From positions 310,001-374,000 of the forward strand of contig NZ_JYKS01000004.1 of NCBI RefSeq assembly GCF_000935045.1: 64,000 nt of DNA, given 5' to 3'. A model generated the notes under the pieces. It saw nothing but the letters and a program-made list of their open reading frames with translations. It did no database searches and was not told the origin of the DNA. This document shows, piece after piece, positions 43,508 through 53,157 of this stretch. The first letter of the stretch is position 1. Every line of letters starts with the position of its first letter. Both the position numbers and the translations under genes were made by a program. Origin of the DNA: Pseudomonas sp. 10-1B (GTDB taxonomy: Bacteria; Pseudomonadota; Gammaproteobacteria; Pseudomonadales; Pseudomonadaceae).

Positions 43508-43733
43508 AGCTCAACTCAGCGCGTTTTCTGCCGTGGCCGGGTTCACCCCGCAGCTCAGTTCGGTGCTGTGGCGCTCATCGGTACTGGTGCTCGCGTTGCT
43601 CTGGTGCGCTTGGGCCCTGTGGACCGGCTACCGCGGATGGGCTGCCGGTAACCTCAATTTCGGCGCATTGGGCGGCAGCACGCTGCGCCTGGCGTTAGCA
43701 CTGATCGTGCTGATGTTTTTCATGCTGTCGTAA
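43494..43733 (+). CDS. TIGR03758 (PFL_4701) family ICE membrane protein
   Basis: 79 aa from the ATG at 43494 (43500 is an alternative in the same frame). Two membrane segments near residues 22-42 and 60-78; WRSSVLVLALLWCAWALWTG is typical. TraA/pilin-like small membrane proteins occupy this position in PFGI-1-type systems. Overlaps the RAQPRD gene by 14 bp. Confidence 0.85.
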   Translation: MSMTEAQLSAFSAVAGFTPQLSSVLWRSSVLVLALLWCAWALWTGYRGWAAGNLNFGALGGSTLRLALALIVLMFFMLS

Positions 43734-43748
43734 CTAGGAGACCCTGCC

Positions 43749-44126
43749 ATGAAACCCTCCCGTCGCTGCCTCCTTCCGCTGCCCCTGCTGCGAGCTACCT
43801 ATCCAAAAGCCCTGTTCGGCAGTTTGGTGCTGCTGAGCTCGACGCTGGCGTGGGCTGATCTGCCGACAATGGAAGCGCCCTCCCGCGGCGAAGGCTCGGG
43901 CCTGATCGACACCATCAAGAACTACGCCTACGACGGCGGCATCCTGCTAGGCCTTTTGATCGCCACCCTCGCCTTTCTCGGTGTGGCCTGGCATTCACTT
44001 ACCGTCTATGCCGACGTGCAGAACCAGCGCAAGACCTGGAAGGACCTCGGCGCCGTGGTCGGCGTCGGTGCACTTTTGGTGGTGGTGATTCTGTGGTTCC
44101 TGACCAAAGCTGCCACGATTCTGTGA
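43749..44126 (+). CDS. TIGR03745 (PFL_4702) family ICE membrane protein
   Basis: 125 aa. A long signal peptide ending near residue 36 (STLAWA) and two membrane segments near 60-80 and 100-120; EGSGLIDTIKNYAYDGGILL is diagnostic. This is a VirB2/TraA-like small protein and a pilin candidate. AGGAG precedes the ATG. Eight bp before TIGR03750. Confidence 0.88.
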   Translation: MKPSRRCLLPLPLLRATYPKALFGSLVLLSSTLAWADLPTMEAPSRGEGSGLIDTIKNYAYDGGILLGLLIATLAFLGVAWHSLTVYADVQNQRKTWKDLGAVVGVGALLVVVILWFLTKAATIL

Positions 44127-44133
44127 GGTCGCC

Positions 44134-44535
44134 ATGTCCGACGTCCCTGCTACCCTACCCGACGGCACTCTGACCTTCCTGCCGGAACGCCTCAACCGCG
44201 ATCCAGCCGTCCTTCGCGGCCTCACCAACGACGAGATGTGGGTCGCCCTGATCGTCGGTGCCGTGCTGGGTGTGGTCCTCGGCGGACCACTGGCGGTGGC
44301 CACCGCCTCCATCGCCACGCTCCCCACCTGCCTGTTCTTGAGCATGGCGTTGGTGCTGCTCGGCGGCGGCAAACTGCTGCGCCGGGCCAAACGCGCCCGC
44401 CCCGAAACCTGGTTGTACCGGCGCCTGCAGTGGCAGCTGGCGGTGCACTGGGGCATCGGTACTCACCAGTTGATCCTGCACTCCGGCCCGTGGACCGTGC
44501 GCCGTACACGCGGACGTGTGAGGGCCACGCCATGA
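44134..44535 (+). CDS. TIGR03750 family conjugal transfer protein
   Basis: 133 aa. Conserved start TFLPERLNRDPAVLRGLTND, two membrane segments near residues 36-75, then a basic cytoplasmic tail (RRAKRARPETWLYRRLQWQL). It is the VirB3/TraL-like component of the pore. Its stop overlaps the TIGR03746 start (ATGA). Confidence 0.88.
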   Translation: MSDVPATLPDGTLTFLPERLNRDPAVLRGLTNDEMWVALIVGAVLGVVLGGPLAVATASIATLPTCLFLSMALVLLGGGKLLRRAKRARPETWLYRRLQWQLAVHWGIGTHQLILHSGPWTVRRTRGRVRATP

Positions 44536-45170
44536 GCCGTTTTCGCAACAAGGTAGATGCGCAGCAGGCGCATATCCTCAGCCTGCGCCTGGCCGTGGTG
44601 ACCCTGGCACTGCTGTGCGCCGGACTGTGGTACGGCTGGCAGTCCGCCCCCTCCGAACTGACCATTCACGTGCCACCCGACCTACGTTCCGGTAGCACCC
44701 GCAAATGGTGGGACGTGCCGCCGGAAAACATCTACGCCTTCGCCCTGTACATCTTCGGCCAGCTCAACCGTTGGCCCACCGACGGCGAGGTCGACTACCA
44801 CCGCGCCATCTTCGCCTTGCAGCCCTACCTGACACCAGCGTGCAAGACCTTCTTCGACGGCGACTTCGAGTACCGCAAGGCCGCAGGCGAACTGCGCGGC
44901 CGCGTGCGCGGCGTGTACGAAGTGCTGGGCCGCGGTTACAGCAACGATCCCGACCTGCGGGTAAAGCAGCTGGATAAGCACAGCTGGCTGGTCAAGCTCG
45001 ACCTCAATGCCGACGAGTACTACGCCGCTGAGCCGGTGAAGCGCGTGGTGGTGCGCTACCCGCTGCGCGTGGTGCGCTTCGACGTCGATCCCGAGCACAA
45101 CAAGTGGGGCCTGGCCCTGGACTGTTACGAAGGCACACCGCAGAAGCTGACGCTGCCGGGAGGTGCGTGA
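44532..45170 (+). CDS. TIGR03746 (PFL_4703) family ICE protein
   Basis: 212 aa, TraE-like. One N-terminal membrane anchor near residues 17-36, then a periplasmic domain with PPENIYAFALYIFGQLNRWP and ACKTFFDGDFEYRKAAGELR. ATGA overlaps link it with genes on both sides. Inner-membrane/periplasmic scaffold of the mating channel by analogy with TraE/VirB8. Confidence 0.9.
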   Translation: MSRFRNKVDAQQAHILSLRLAVVTLALLCAGLWYGWQSAPSELTIHVPPDLRSGSTRKWWDVPPENIYAFALYIFGQLNRWPTDGEVDYHRAIFALQPYLTPACKTFFDGDFEYRKAAGELRGRVRGVYEVLGRGYSNDPDLRVKQLDKHSWLVKLDLNADEYYAAEPVKRVVVRYPLRVVRFDVDPEHNKWGLALDCYEGTPQKLTLPGGA

Positions 45171-45976
45171 TGATGCGTGTCTTAATCCTGATTCTGGTCT
45201 TGGTCGCCGGCTGGTGTTCCGCCGTAGCTGCCGTCGAGGTCAAGTACTGGGACCGCCTGCCGCTGGCCGTGCCGCTGACGGTGGGCCAGGAACGTATCCT
45301 GATGCTGGATGAGGATTTCCGCGTCGGGCTGCCCAGCGCGACCACCAGCAAGCTGCGCGTGCAGTCGGTCGGTGGAACGGTGTACCTGCGTGCGTCGGAA
45401 GCCACCCCCCCTACTCGACTGCAACTGCAGTCGGTGAAGTCGGGGGACATCATCCTGGTCGACGTCGAAGCACTCGAAGGTAACGAGGCGCTTGAGCCGG
45501 TTAAGATCGTTGCCCAGGCACAGGCTACGGACGTGGACACCGCGAAAGACACAGCGCCTGCAGCGACGCCAGTACCGGTTGTGCTGACTCGCTATGCGGC
45601 GCAGAACCTGTATGCGCCGCTGCGCACCGTGGCACCCTTGCCTAGTGTGCGTCGGGTCCCGCTAGGCGACTCCTCTGGATTCAGCACACTGCTACCGACC
45701 GAGCATGTGGCCATCAAGGGACTCGCAGCCTGGCGGCTGGGTGAGTATTGGGTGACGGCGGTGAAGATCGTCAACCGTGGGCCGGCCAAGGTCACGCTGG
45801 ACCCGCGTCACCTGCAGGCCACGCTGTACGCCGCCACCTTCCAGCACGAGTACCTTGGCCGCGCTGGTACGCCCGAAGACACCACCGTGGCGTACCTGGT
45901 CACCCGGGGCGGCGACCTGAAGCACGCGCTGCTGCTGCCACCTCTAGCGCCGGAGGCCGCCGATCATGAAAGCTAA
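45170..45976 (+). CDS. TIGR03749 (PFL_4704) family ICE protein
   Basis: 268 aa, TraK-like secretin-type component. A signal peptide is at residues 1-20; VEVKYWDRLPLAVPLTVGQE starts the mature protein. Two tandem ATG codons are at the start. The C-terminal half (GLAAWRLGEYWVTAVKIVNR...LDPRHLQATLYAATFQHEYL) is conserved in the family. Overlaps TIGR03752 by 11 bp. Outer-membrane core complex by analogy with TraK/VirB9. Confidence 0.9.
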   Translation: MMRVLILILVLVAGWCSAVAAVEVKYWDRLPLAVPLTVGQERILMLDEDFRVGLPSATTSKLRVQSVGGTVYLRASEATPPTRLQLQSVKSGDIILVDVEALEGNEALEPVKIVAQAQATDVDTAKDTAPAATPVPVVLTRYAAQNLYAPLRTVAPLPSVRRVPLGDSSGFSTLLPTEHVAIKGLAAWRLGEYWVTAVKIVNRGPAKVTLDPRHLQATLYAATFQHEYLGRAGTPEDTTVAYLVTRGGDLKHALLLPPLAPEAADHES

Positions 45977-47477
45977 CGGCTTGCTGAAATGGCTGGTACC
46001 TGGCGTTCTGCTGGGGATTTTGCTGATTATCGGCAAATCCTGGGTGACTGCACCGAACGCTCGGCCTGTCCATGACCCCGAGAACACCACCCTCAGCCCG
46101 GATCAGGCCAAGGCCCTCGGCATCGCCGGCGACACGCCGCACGACACCGTGGCCACGTTGATCGGCCAGGTCAAGGCGATGCGCAGCGAGATGCTGTCGC
46201 TGAAGAAAGACAACGAGACGCTGCAGACCGAGAACAATCGGCTGCGCACGCGTGAGGGCAACATCGACAGCCGAATCCAGAACACGTTGAGCAGTGTCAC
46301 CCAGCAGGTCTCCGAGCAACGCCAGCAGGCCAACGATGCCCGGCAGAAGGCCGAGCAACAGCACCGCGAGACCCAGGGTTTGCTGTCCCGGCTCAAGGAC
46401 CAGCTCACCAGCAAGCCCACCACCACGAAGTCCGACGTGCCGGTGGGCTTCGGTCTCGAGCCGGGTGACGAGCAACAATTCTCTGGGGCCCAACCGCCGG
46501 CGGATGCGGTGCAATGGATCGAGCCGTCGAATGCGCGACCCAACCAGGAAGTAGCGAGCAAAGCCGAGGGCCCGTTGACGGCGCTGACGTCGAAGTTCAA
46601 GGATCTGCATGGCCTGGACAACAACGCGATCGACCGCGGTCAGGATCATCTACGTGCCGTAGCCAAAGGCGAGCGCGACCTGGAGAGCACTCAGGATCGC
46701 GCCGAGGGTGCCATGCCGGTCTACACCATCCCGGAGAACTCGACCCTGATGGGCTCGATCGCCATGACGGCCCTGATTGGTCGCGTACCGGTAGACGGCA
46801 CGGTGAACGATCCCTACCCGTTCAAGGTGCTGGTGGGACCGGACAACCTTACCGCCAACGGCATCGACCTGCCGAACGTGGTCGGTGCGGTCATGAGCGG
46901 GACCGCAGCCGGAGACTGGACCTTGTCCTGCGTGCGCGGCCAGGTTGAGTCGATCACCTTTGTCTTCAGCGACGGTACTGTCCGCACAGTGCCACAGCCG
47001 CAGAAGGTGGTCAGCCGAAACCGCAGCAGCACCCAGACCTCGGACATCGAGAAAATCCGCGGCAGCCTGGGCTACATCTCCGACCCTTACGGCATTCCCT
47101 GCATCGCCGGTGAACGTCGCTCCAACGCCCAACAGTACCTGGGCAGCCAGAGCCTGATCACCGCAGCCGGCGCCGGCTTCGCTGCAGCGCTGGGCAGCGA
47201 ACAGACCAATACCTCATTCATCAACTCGGCCAGCGGCAGCCTGGGGCTGGCCCAGAACAGCGGTAACAGCGCGCTGAACTCGGTCATCAGCGGTGGCATC
47301 GGCGACATCCGTGACTGGATCAACAAACTCTACGGCGAAGCCTTTGCCGCCATCTACGTGCCACCGGGGGCCAAAGTGGCGTTGCACCTGGATCACGAAA
47401 TCAGCATCGACTACGAACCTAAAGGCCGGAGAGTGAACCATGAAAACCCATCCGTTTCGGTACTGGACCTGGATTAG
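45966..47477 (+). CDS. TIGR03752 (PFL_4705) family ICE protein (TraB/VirB10-like)
   Basis: 503 aa. A membrane anchor near residues 6-23 is followed by a long coiled coil (about residues 65-145, with LSLKKDNETLQTENNRLRTR) and a VirB10-type beta domain (MPVYTIPENSTLMGSIAMTA; YGEAFAAIYVPPGAKVALHL near the end). It spans the periplasm and links inner and outer membrane parts of the pore. The 3' end overlaps the lipoprotein gene by 38 bp in another frame. Confidence 0.92.
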   Translation: MKANGLLKWLVPGVLLGILLIIGKSWVTAPNARPVHDPENTTLSPDQAKALGIAGDTPHDTVATLIGQVKAMRSEMLSLKKDNETLQTENNRLRTREGNIDSRIQNTLSSVTQQVSEQRQQANDARQKAEQQHRETQGLLSRLKDQLTSKPTTTKSDVPVGFGLEPGDEQQFSGAQPPADAVQWIEPSNARPNQEVASKAEGPLTALTSKFKDLHGLDNNAIDRGQDHLRAVAKGERDLESTQDRAEGAMPVYTIPENSTLMGSIAMTALIGRVPVDGTVNDPYPFKVLVGPDNLTANGIDLPNVVGAVMSGTAAGDWTLSCVRGQVESITFVFSDGTVRTVPQPQKVVSRNRSSTQTSDIEKIRGSLGYISDPYGIPCIAGERRSNAQQYLGSQSLITAAGAGFAAALGSEQTNTSFINSASGSLGLAQNSGNSALNSVISGGIGDIRDWINKLYGEAFAAIYVPPGAKVALHLDHEISIDYEPKGRRVNHENPSVSVLDLD

Positions 47478-47859
47478 CCTGCTGCTTTGCCTGCACCTGG
47501 CGGGCTGCACCACCAGCAAGGACGAAATGTTGCCCCACAGCGAGCAAACCATGCTGGATATCTGGAACAGCGGCGGCTCGGTCGGCACCCAGCAGCAGTT
47601 GCAGGAAGCCCGCAGTGAGCTGCGCCGGCCGGTGCTCGATCCCGAGCGTCTGATCAAGGACCAGAGCACCTACACCCGCACAGCCGCCAACGAGATCCGC
47701 GCGCAGTTCCCGCGCCTGCCCAACCCTGACCTGGTCATGTACGTGTACCCGCACTTGGCCGGTACCCAGCAGACACCGGTGCCCGGTTACTCGACCGTGT
47801 TCCCGCTGTACGAGAAGGTCCAGTACGCGCTGCCCGGCGAACGCCTGGACGATCTGTGA
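47440..47859 (+). CDS. TIGR03751 family conjugal transfer lipoprotein (TraV-like)
   Basis: 139 aa with a lipobox HLAGC (Cys near residue 24). PHSEQTMLDIWNSGGSVGTQ and the C-terminal VYPHLAGTQQTPVPGYSTVF are typical. It is the outer-membrane lipoprotein of the core complex. The start lies inside the end of the TIGR03752 gene and the stop overlaps the TraC-like ATPase start, so translation is tightly coupled. Confidence 0.9.
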   Translation: MKTHPFRYWTWISLLLCLHLAGCTTSKDEMLPHSEQTMLDIWNSGGSVGTQQQLQEARSELRRPVLDPERLIKDQSTYTRTAANEIRAQFPRLPNPDLVMYVYPHLAGTQQTPVPGYSTVFPLYEKVQYALPGERLDDL

Positions 47860-50600
47860 TGGACGATGACACAGATCGCGCCCCGCCACGCTGGCAGCCC
47901 TGGCGCGCGGCGCAGCGTCGGCGAGCAACGCGCGCGGATGAGGCCGCCCAGTATGCGCACAACCCCAGCTTCACCGACCACTTGCCCTGGGTCGAATACC
48001 TCGAGGAAGAGCAGTGCTTTCTGCTTGACGACAACCGGTCGGTGGGCGCCGTGTTCGAGTTGCAGCCGATCGGGACCGAAGGCCGTGAGCCCGAATGGCT
48101 GATGGCAGCGCGGGACGCCCTGGAAGATGCGCTGCAGGACAGCTTCGACGAGCTCGACCAGGCGCCTTGGGTGGTGCAGTTTTTCTGTCAGGACGACAGC
48201 GACTTTTCCCCGTACCTGGAGCGCCTGGAGCAGTACGTCGCGCCGCGGGCAACAGGCACGCCGTTCACCCAGGCCTTCCTCACATCGATGCAGCGCCACC
48301 TGGATGCCATCGCCAAGCCGGGTGGTTTGTTCGACGACCATGTCGTCTCACACCTGCCTTGGCGCGGCAGCAATCGGCGGATTCGGCTGGTGGTCTATCG
48401 CTGGCTCGGTGACCAGGCCGACGACGAAGGGCAAAACCCCGCTCAGTTGCTGAGAAGGACCTCTGACCGCCTGATGGCCTCGTTGCAGGCCTGCGGGGTC
48501 AATCCTCGCCGACTGACCGGGCGTGACTTCTACGCCTGGCTGCTGCCCTGGTTCAACCCGGCCCCTACCCTCACCGGCGAATCAGCGGCGGCGTTCTATC
48601 GACGTGTGCCCTACCCGGAGTCAGATGACGGCGATGGCCTGTCGCTGCCGTTCGACCACGACTTTGCCGAGCGACTGTTCTTCCATGAGCCGCGCTCGGA
48701 CAGCGAGCAGGGGCTGTGGTACTTCGATCACCAGCCGCACGCGGTGATGGTGGTCGACAAACTGCGCAGGCCACCCCACATCGGCCAGCTGACCGGCGAG
48801 ACCCGCAAAGGCGAGGCGCTCAACGCGTTGTTTGACCAATTGCCGGAGCAGGCCGTCATGAGCCTGACCTTGGTGATCACGCCCCAAGATGTGCTCGAGG
48901 AGCAGCTCAATCGCCTGGCGCGCAAAGCCATCGGCGAAAACCTCGCCTCGACCCAGACCCGCCAGGACGTGGAAGAGGCCCGTGCGCTGATCGGCCGCCA
49001 GCACAAGCTGTACCGCGGCACCTTGGCCTTGTACCTGCGCGGCGCCGATGAACAGGAACTGCGCCAGCGCTCGATCCAGGCCGCCAATGTGCTGCTCGGT
49101 GCCGGCCTGCAACCGGTCCGCGAGGGCGATGAAGTCGCCGCATGCAACAGCTACCTGCGCTGGTTGCCGATGGTCTACAACCCCGCCCGCGATACGCGCA
49201 ACTGGTACACCCGGTTGTTGTTTGCCCAGCATGTCGCCAACCTGCTCCCCCTGTGGGGACGCAGCATCGGTACCGGCAATCCGGGCATCACCTTTTTCAA
49301 CCGAGGTGGCGCGCCGCTGTCGTTCGATCCGCTGTCACGCCTCGACCGTTCCATGAATGGCCACCTGCTGTTGTTCGGCCCGACCGGGGCTGGCAAGTCG
49401 GCCACCCTGGTGTCGATCCTGATGCAGGTCATGGCCGTGTACCGGCCCCGGCTGTTTATCGTCGAAGCCGGCAATTCCTTCGGCCTGCAGGGCGACTACT
49501 TCGCTACCCTCGGGCTGAGCGTCAACAAGGTCCAGCTCAAACCGGGCAGCGGCTTGAGCCTGGCGCCTTTCGCCGATGCCCGGCGGCTGATCGAACACCC
49601 CGACCAGGTCGCCAGCCTGTCGACCGAGAATCTGGATGAGATTGCGTCGGACAGTGACGAGCAACGCGACGTGCTGGGCGAGCTGGAGATCACCGCCCGC
49701 CTGATGATCACTGGCGGCGAAGCCAAGGAAGAAGCGCGACTGACCCGGGCAGACCGCAGCCTGATCCGTGAGTGCATCCTCGATGCCGCCAGGCACTGTG
49801 CGGCCAACAATCAGCAGGTCATGACGTGCCATGTTCGTGATGCCCTTCGCGCGGTCGCCAGCGACGCCCATCTGCCCGACAAGCGTCGCGAGCGGGCCCA
49901 GGAAATGGCCGAGTCCATCGACCTGTTCTGCCAGGGCTTCGAAGGCGCGTTGTTTGATCGGCCGGGCACACCCTGGCCGGAAAGCGATGTCACGATCGTC
50001 GACCTCGCCACTTATGCCCGTGAGGGCTATGAAGCGCAGATGTCGATCAGCTACATCAGCCTGATGAACACGGTGAACAACCTCGCCGAACGCGACCAGT
50101 ACCTCGGTCGCCCGATCATCATGGTGACCGACGAAGGCCACATCATCACCAAGAATCCGCTGCTGGCGCCCTTTGTGGTCAAGGGCACCAAGATGTGGCG
50201 CAAGCTAGGCGCCTGGTTCTGGTTGGCAACGCAAAACCTGGCCGACTTCCCCGATACAGCACAGACCATGCTCAACATGATCGAGTGGTGGATCTGTCTG
50301 AACATGCCGCCAGCGGAGATTGAAGAGATTGCGCGCTTCAAGAAGCTCACGCCGGCGCAAAAAGCGCTGCTGCTGTCTGCGAGCAAAGCCTCGGGCAAGT
50401 ACACCGAGGGCGTAGTGCTGTCGAAGCAGCTGGAGACGCTGTTTCGGGCGGTACCACCGAGTTTGTACCTCGCCCTAGCCATGACTGAACCCGAGGAAAA
50501 AGCCCAGCGCTGGCGGCTGATGGAGGAGCATCAGCAGTCCGAGCTGGACGCCGCCCTGCAGGTCGCCGCGGAGATCGATCGCCTGCGCGGCATGTCGTGA
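47859..50600 (+). CDS. traC: TIGR03744 (PFL_4706) TraC/VirB4-like ATPase
   Basis: 913-aa conjugation ATPase energising pilus assembly. Walker A GPTGAGKS is at residues 507-514; the Walker B region is near DEGHIITKN (about residue 762); the N-terminal 450 residues are the TraC/VirB4 domain (DHLPWVEYLEEEQCFLLDDN). The ATG at 47859 overlaps the preceding stop; an in-frame GTG is one codon earlier. Complete, no frameshift. Confidence 0.93.
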   Translation: MDDDTDRAPPRWQPWRAAQRRRATRADEAAQYAHNPSFTDHLPWVEYLEEEQCFLLDDNRSVGAVFELQPIGTEGREPEWLMAARDALEDALQDSFDELDQAPWVVQFFCQDDSDFSPYLERLEQYVAPRATGTPFTQAFLTSMQRHLDAIAKPGGLFDDHVVSHLPWRGSNRRIRLVVYRWLGDQADDEGQNPAQLLRRTSDRLMASLQACGVNPRRLTGRDFYAWLLPWFNPAPTLTGESAAAFYRRVPYPESDDGDGLSLPFDHDFAERLFFHEPRSDSEQGLWYFDHQPHAVMVVDKLRRPPHIGQLTGETRKGEALNALFDQLPEQAVMSLTLVITPQDVLEEQLNRLARKAIGENLASTQTRQDVEEARALIGRQHKLYRGTLALYLRGADEQELRQRSIQAANVLLGAGLQPVREGDEVAACNSYLRWLPMVYNPARDTRNWYTRLLFAQHVANLLPLWGRSIGTGNPGITFFNRGGAPLSFDPLSRLDRSMNGHLLLFGPTGAGKSATLVSILMQVMAVYRPRLFIVEAGNSFGLQGDYFATLGLSVNKVQLKPGSGLSLAPFADARRLIEHPDQVASLSTENLDEIASDSDEQRDVLGELEITARLMITGGEAKEEARLTRADRSLIRECILDAARHCAANNQQVMTCHVRDALRAVASDAHLPDKRRERAQEMAESIDLFCQGFEGALFDRPGTPWPESDVTIVDLATYAREGYEAQMSISYISLMNTVNNLAERDQYLGRPIIMVTDEGHIITKNPLLAPFVVKGTKMWRKLGAWFWLATQNLADFPDTAQTMLNMIEWWICLNMPPAEIEEIARFKKLTPAQKALLLSASKASGKYTEGVVLSKQLETLFRAVPPSLYLALAMTEPEEKAQRWRLMEEHQQSELDAALQVAAEIDRLRGMS

Positions 50601-50824
50601 ACACCTCAGTACCAGCGTAGTTCGACGCCCTTTCCCTCTATGAAAATCGACAGAAGTACATTTGTACTCCATTGATATTTTCGCACTATTCGCAGCCTTC
50701 AGTTGAGCGACTGACGAAACCGATCACCCCGGCCTCGGTTTGTTCGTCTCGCTCTTTTGCCTGATCGGGGATGCTGCAGCTTGGCGCATGGATGCACACC
50801 GCTGCCACCTGCCGAGCGCTGCCC
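50601..50824. other. Gap where TIGR03757 (PFL_4709) is usually found
   Basis: 224 bp between the TraC-like and TraU-like genes. I see no open frame resembling the thioredoxin-like TIGR03757 protein that other PFGI-1-type ICEs carry here, on either strand. The gap is more AT-rich at 50640-50690. An internal promoter for the second half of the operon could lie here. Confidence 0.5.
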
Positions 50825-51802
50825 ATGAACGTGACCGTCACGCCCCCATGCAGAGCACCACAGCCCAAGAAGACTGATCGTGGCCGTGCGTTCATAGCGA
50901 TCGTTTTGCTCGTGGCTGCCGAGCAGTGTCTGGCGCTGACCACCCCCGCCATCATTGCCTCCGTCACGTCGCTGCAGTGTCTGGAGTACCGAATCGTCGG
51001 GATCTGCTACTGGCTGCTCTGCACGCCGTTCGGCTGCACAGTGAGGACCTCGCCCAAAGTCCGGCACTTCATCCCCGAGTTGGTGGTATCAAGCTATTCC
51101 GCCACCGGCGGCAATCCTTGGGACGAGATGTCCGCATTGTCGGTGCCGACGCCCGCGTCGCAAGGCGGGGGCAACCTGATCACGCCTTCGCCACAGCGCA
51201 ACAACCTGGCCCGGTTCAAGAATGTCGACGGCATCGGGCATCCCGGCGGCGCTGCGTTGACAGCCCTGGCCCACAGCTTCGGCTATGCGTGTCCGAGCGG
51301 GGCGGTGCCGCTTGCGCCCTACTACCTCAGCACACTCGATCCGCTGGCCTGGCGCCAAGCCATCCCCGAGTCCGTCTACCCGCAGGCGCTCATTCCGGGC
51401 ATGCGCGAGATTGGTAGCCAGGCCCTCGGCAACATGTGGGGCAGCGTCTACCCACGGCAGGGTTTTCTGGTACAGCCCGACGACTTCAAAGCCTCCGCCG
51501 TGATGGCGCAACGGGCCAGTGATTTCATCACGCGCGTCGGCCAACCGCATGTCTATCTACCGCTGCAGCCAACGCCCTCGCCGGGCTATTGGCCGCCGCA
51601 GCCGGTGATGGAGAACAACGTCAACAACCATCGCTGGCAGTTGCTCGCACCAGTTATTCAGAACACCTGCGCCATCTTCCCCAGCCCGACCATCCAGAGT
51701 GCCGATGGCGCCTATGCCTGGTCGCTGTGGCGGCCCTACCGCTGCTGCCAGCGCATGGGCCAGACCTTTCTGTTCAGCATCGACTTCGATGGAGGCCGAT
51801 GA
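50825..51802 (+). CDS. TIGR03756 (PFL_4710) TraU-like ICE protein
   Basis: 325 aa from the ATG at 50825, which places a signal-type hydrophobic stretch (AFIAIVLLVAAEQCLA) at residues 22-37; longer starts at 50771/50792 are possible. VTSLQCLEYRIVGICYWLLC and the C-terminal cysteines (YRCCQRMGQTFLF) suggest disulfides, as in TraU, a periplasmic mating-pair stabilisation protein. The stop overlaps the TIGR03755 start (ATGATGA). Confidence 0.88.
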   Translation: MNVTVTPPCRAPQPKKTDRGRAFIAIVLLVAAEQCLALTTPAIIASVTSLQCLEYRIVGICYWLLCTPFGCTVRTSPKVRHFIPELVVSSYSATGGNPWDEMSALSVPTPASQGGGNLITPSPQRNNLARFKNVDGIGHPGGAALTALAHSFGYACPSGAVPLAPYYLSTLDPLAWRQAIPESVYPQALIPGMREIGSQALGNMWGSVYPRQGFLVQPDDFKASAVMAQRASDFITRVGQPHVYLPLQPTPSPGYWPPQPVMENNVNNHRWQLLAPVIQNTCAIFPSPTIQSADGAYAWSLWRPYRCCQRMGQTFLFSIDFDGGR

Positions 51803-53157
51803 TGAACGCCCTTACGCTCGGGTTGGCATGTTTCCTCGTTTGCGCCGCCGGCCATGCCGCCGAGAACGGCTACCACCTTGGGGATCAGGCCCAGGTGTTG
51901 GACGACCGCGTGATGTACACCATCGGCGGCGGATCGGCGGCGGGCGCGCCCTCCTCGCTCTACCGACCCAGCGGGCTCGGCGTGGGCCTGTCCTGGCGTG
52001 CGAACATGATGTGCGGAAACATGAACCTGTCCAACACCCTGCAGAATCAGCTCAACGGTGCCACGCAGGGTTTCCAGCAGATCATGGGCAATGTCATCCA
52101 GAACGCCACCCAGGCGGTGATGTCGCTGCCGGCGATGATCATCCAGCGCGCTAACCCTGGGCTGTATGAACTCCTGAGCAATGGCGTGCTGCAAGGGCGC
52201 ATCGACTTTGACCGTTCAAAGCTCACCTGCCAGGCGATGGCGGCCAGAATGGCGGACAAGGTGGACCAAGCCGGTTGGGGAGCGCTGGCACAGAACCAGG
52301 AAATGCAGCACAACCTGGAGCAGTCCGACGGGGATGCCGTGGTGGCGGTGAAAAACACCGAATCGAACAATGGCAACAACGGCGTCAGTTGGGTCGGTGG
52401 GCAGAAAGCTGGCGGCCATGGCCAGGCGCCCATTCGGGTGACCTCGGACGTGGTCAAGGCGGGCTATAACCTGCTGCACAACCGCTCGGTCGAGGACACC
52501 TCGGCCATCGGCTCGGGATGCCAGACTGGCGCGATCTGCCAAGCCTGGTCGACCCCCGAGGAGGCTTCCGAATGGGCTACTCGGGTGCTCGGAGAAACCG
52601 AGGTAGAGACCTGCGACGACTGCGAGACGTTGCGCGTGAGCGCGGGTGCAGGTCTCACGCCGCTGATCCAGGAAACCTACACGCAGCACCTTGAAGGTCT
52701 TGAGCGCATGCTGTCGGGCGCTGAGCAGCCTACACCGGAAAACCTTGGCAAAGTCTCCAGCCCTTTGCTGCCAGTCTCGCGCGGGGTCATCGAGGGTCTG
52801 CGCGACGACCCTGACCAGAACCTGCTGGCCCGGCGCTTGGCCAGTGAGACCGCGCTGTCGAGTGTGATCTACAAGGCGATGCTGCTGCAGCGTACGTTGC
52901 TGGCCGGCAGCCGTGAGCCCAATGTGGCATCGGCGCAGCCCGCCACCACCGCCCTCGACAGCAATGGCGAAACGCTGGAGCGCGAGATCCGCCTGCTGCA
53001 AACGGAACTGCAGGTACGCCAGTTGCTGGCCACCAACACCGTCAGCTTGGTCCTTGATCGCCACGCCGGCGGCGCCGACGCCTCGCGTAGCATCGATCAG
53101 CGCGACCCGCAGCCGGACCGCCTGCGCCGGGCGGACCAGGGGAGAAGTGCACCATGA
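51799..53157 (+). CDS. TIGR03755 (PFL_4711) TraH-like ICE protein
   Basis: 452 aa with a signal peptide (LTLGLACFLVCAAGHAAENG). LGVGLSWRANMMCGNMNLSN and the cysteine cluster ETCDDCETLRVSAGAG are typical. A C-terminal helical region precedes the stop. GGAGG lies just before the tandem ATGs. Periplasmic mating-pair assembly protein by analogy with TraH. Confidence 0.9.
   Translation: MMNALTLGLACFLVCAAGHAAENGYHLGDQAQVLDDRVMYTIGGGSAAGAPSSLYRPSGLGVGLSWRANMMCGNMNLSNTLQNQLNGATQGFQQIMGNVIQNATQAVMSLPAMIIQRANPGLYELLSNGVLQGRIDFDRSKLTCQAMAARMADKVDQAGWGALAQNQEMQHNLEQSDGDAVVAVKNTESNNGNNGVSWVGGQKAGGHGQAPIRVTSDVVKAGYNLLHNRSVEDTSAIGSGCQTGAICQAWSTPEEASEWATRVLGETEVETCDDCETLRVSAGAGLTPLIQETYTQHLEGLERMLSGAEQPTPENLGKVSSPLLPVSRGVIEGLRDDPDQNLLARRLASETALSSVIYKAMLLQRTLLAGSREPNVASAQPATTALDSNGETLEREIRLLQTELQVRQLLATNTVSLVLDRHAGGADASRSIDQRDPQPDRLRRADQGRSAP

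Noticed and set aside
48621..50141. Several long minus-strand open frames
   Set aside because: Antisense of the TraC-like ATPase; no start signals or families.
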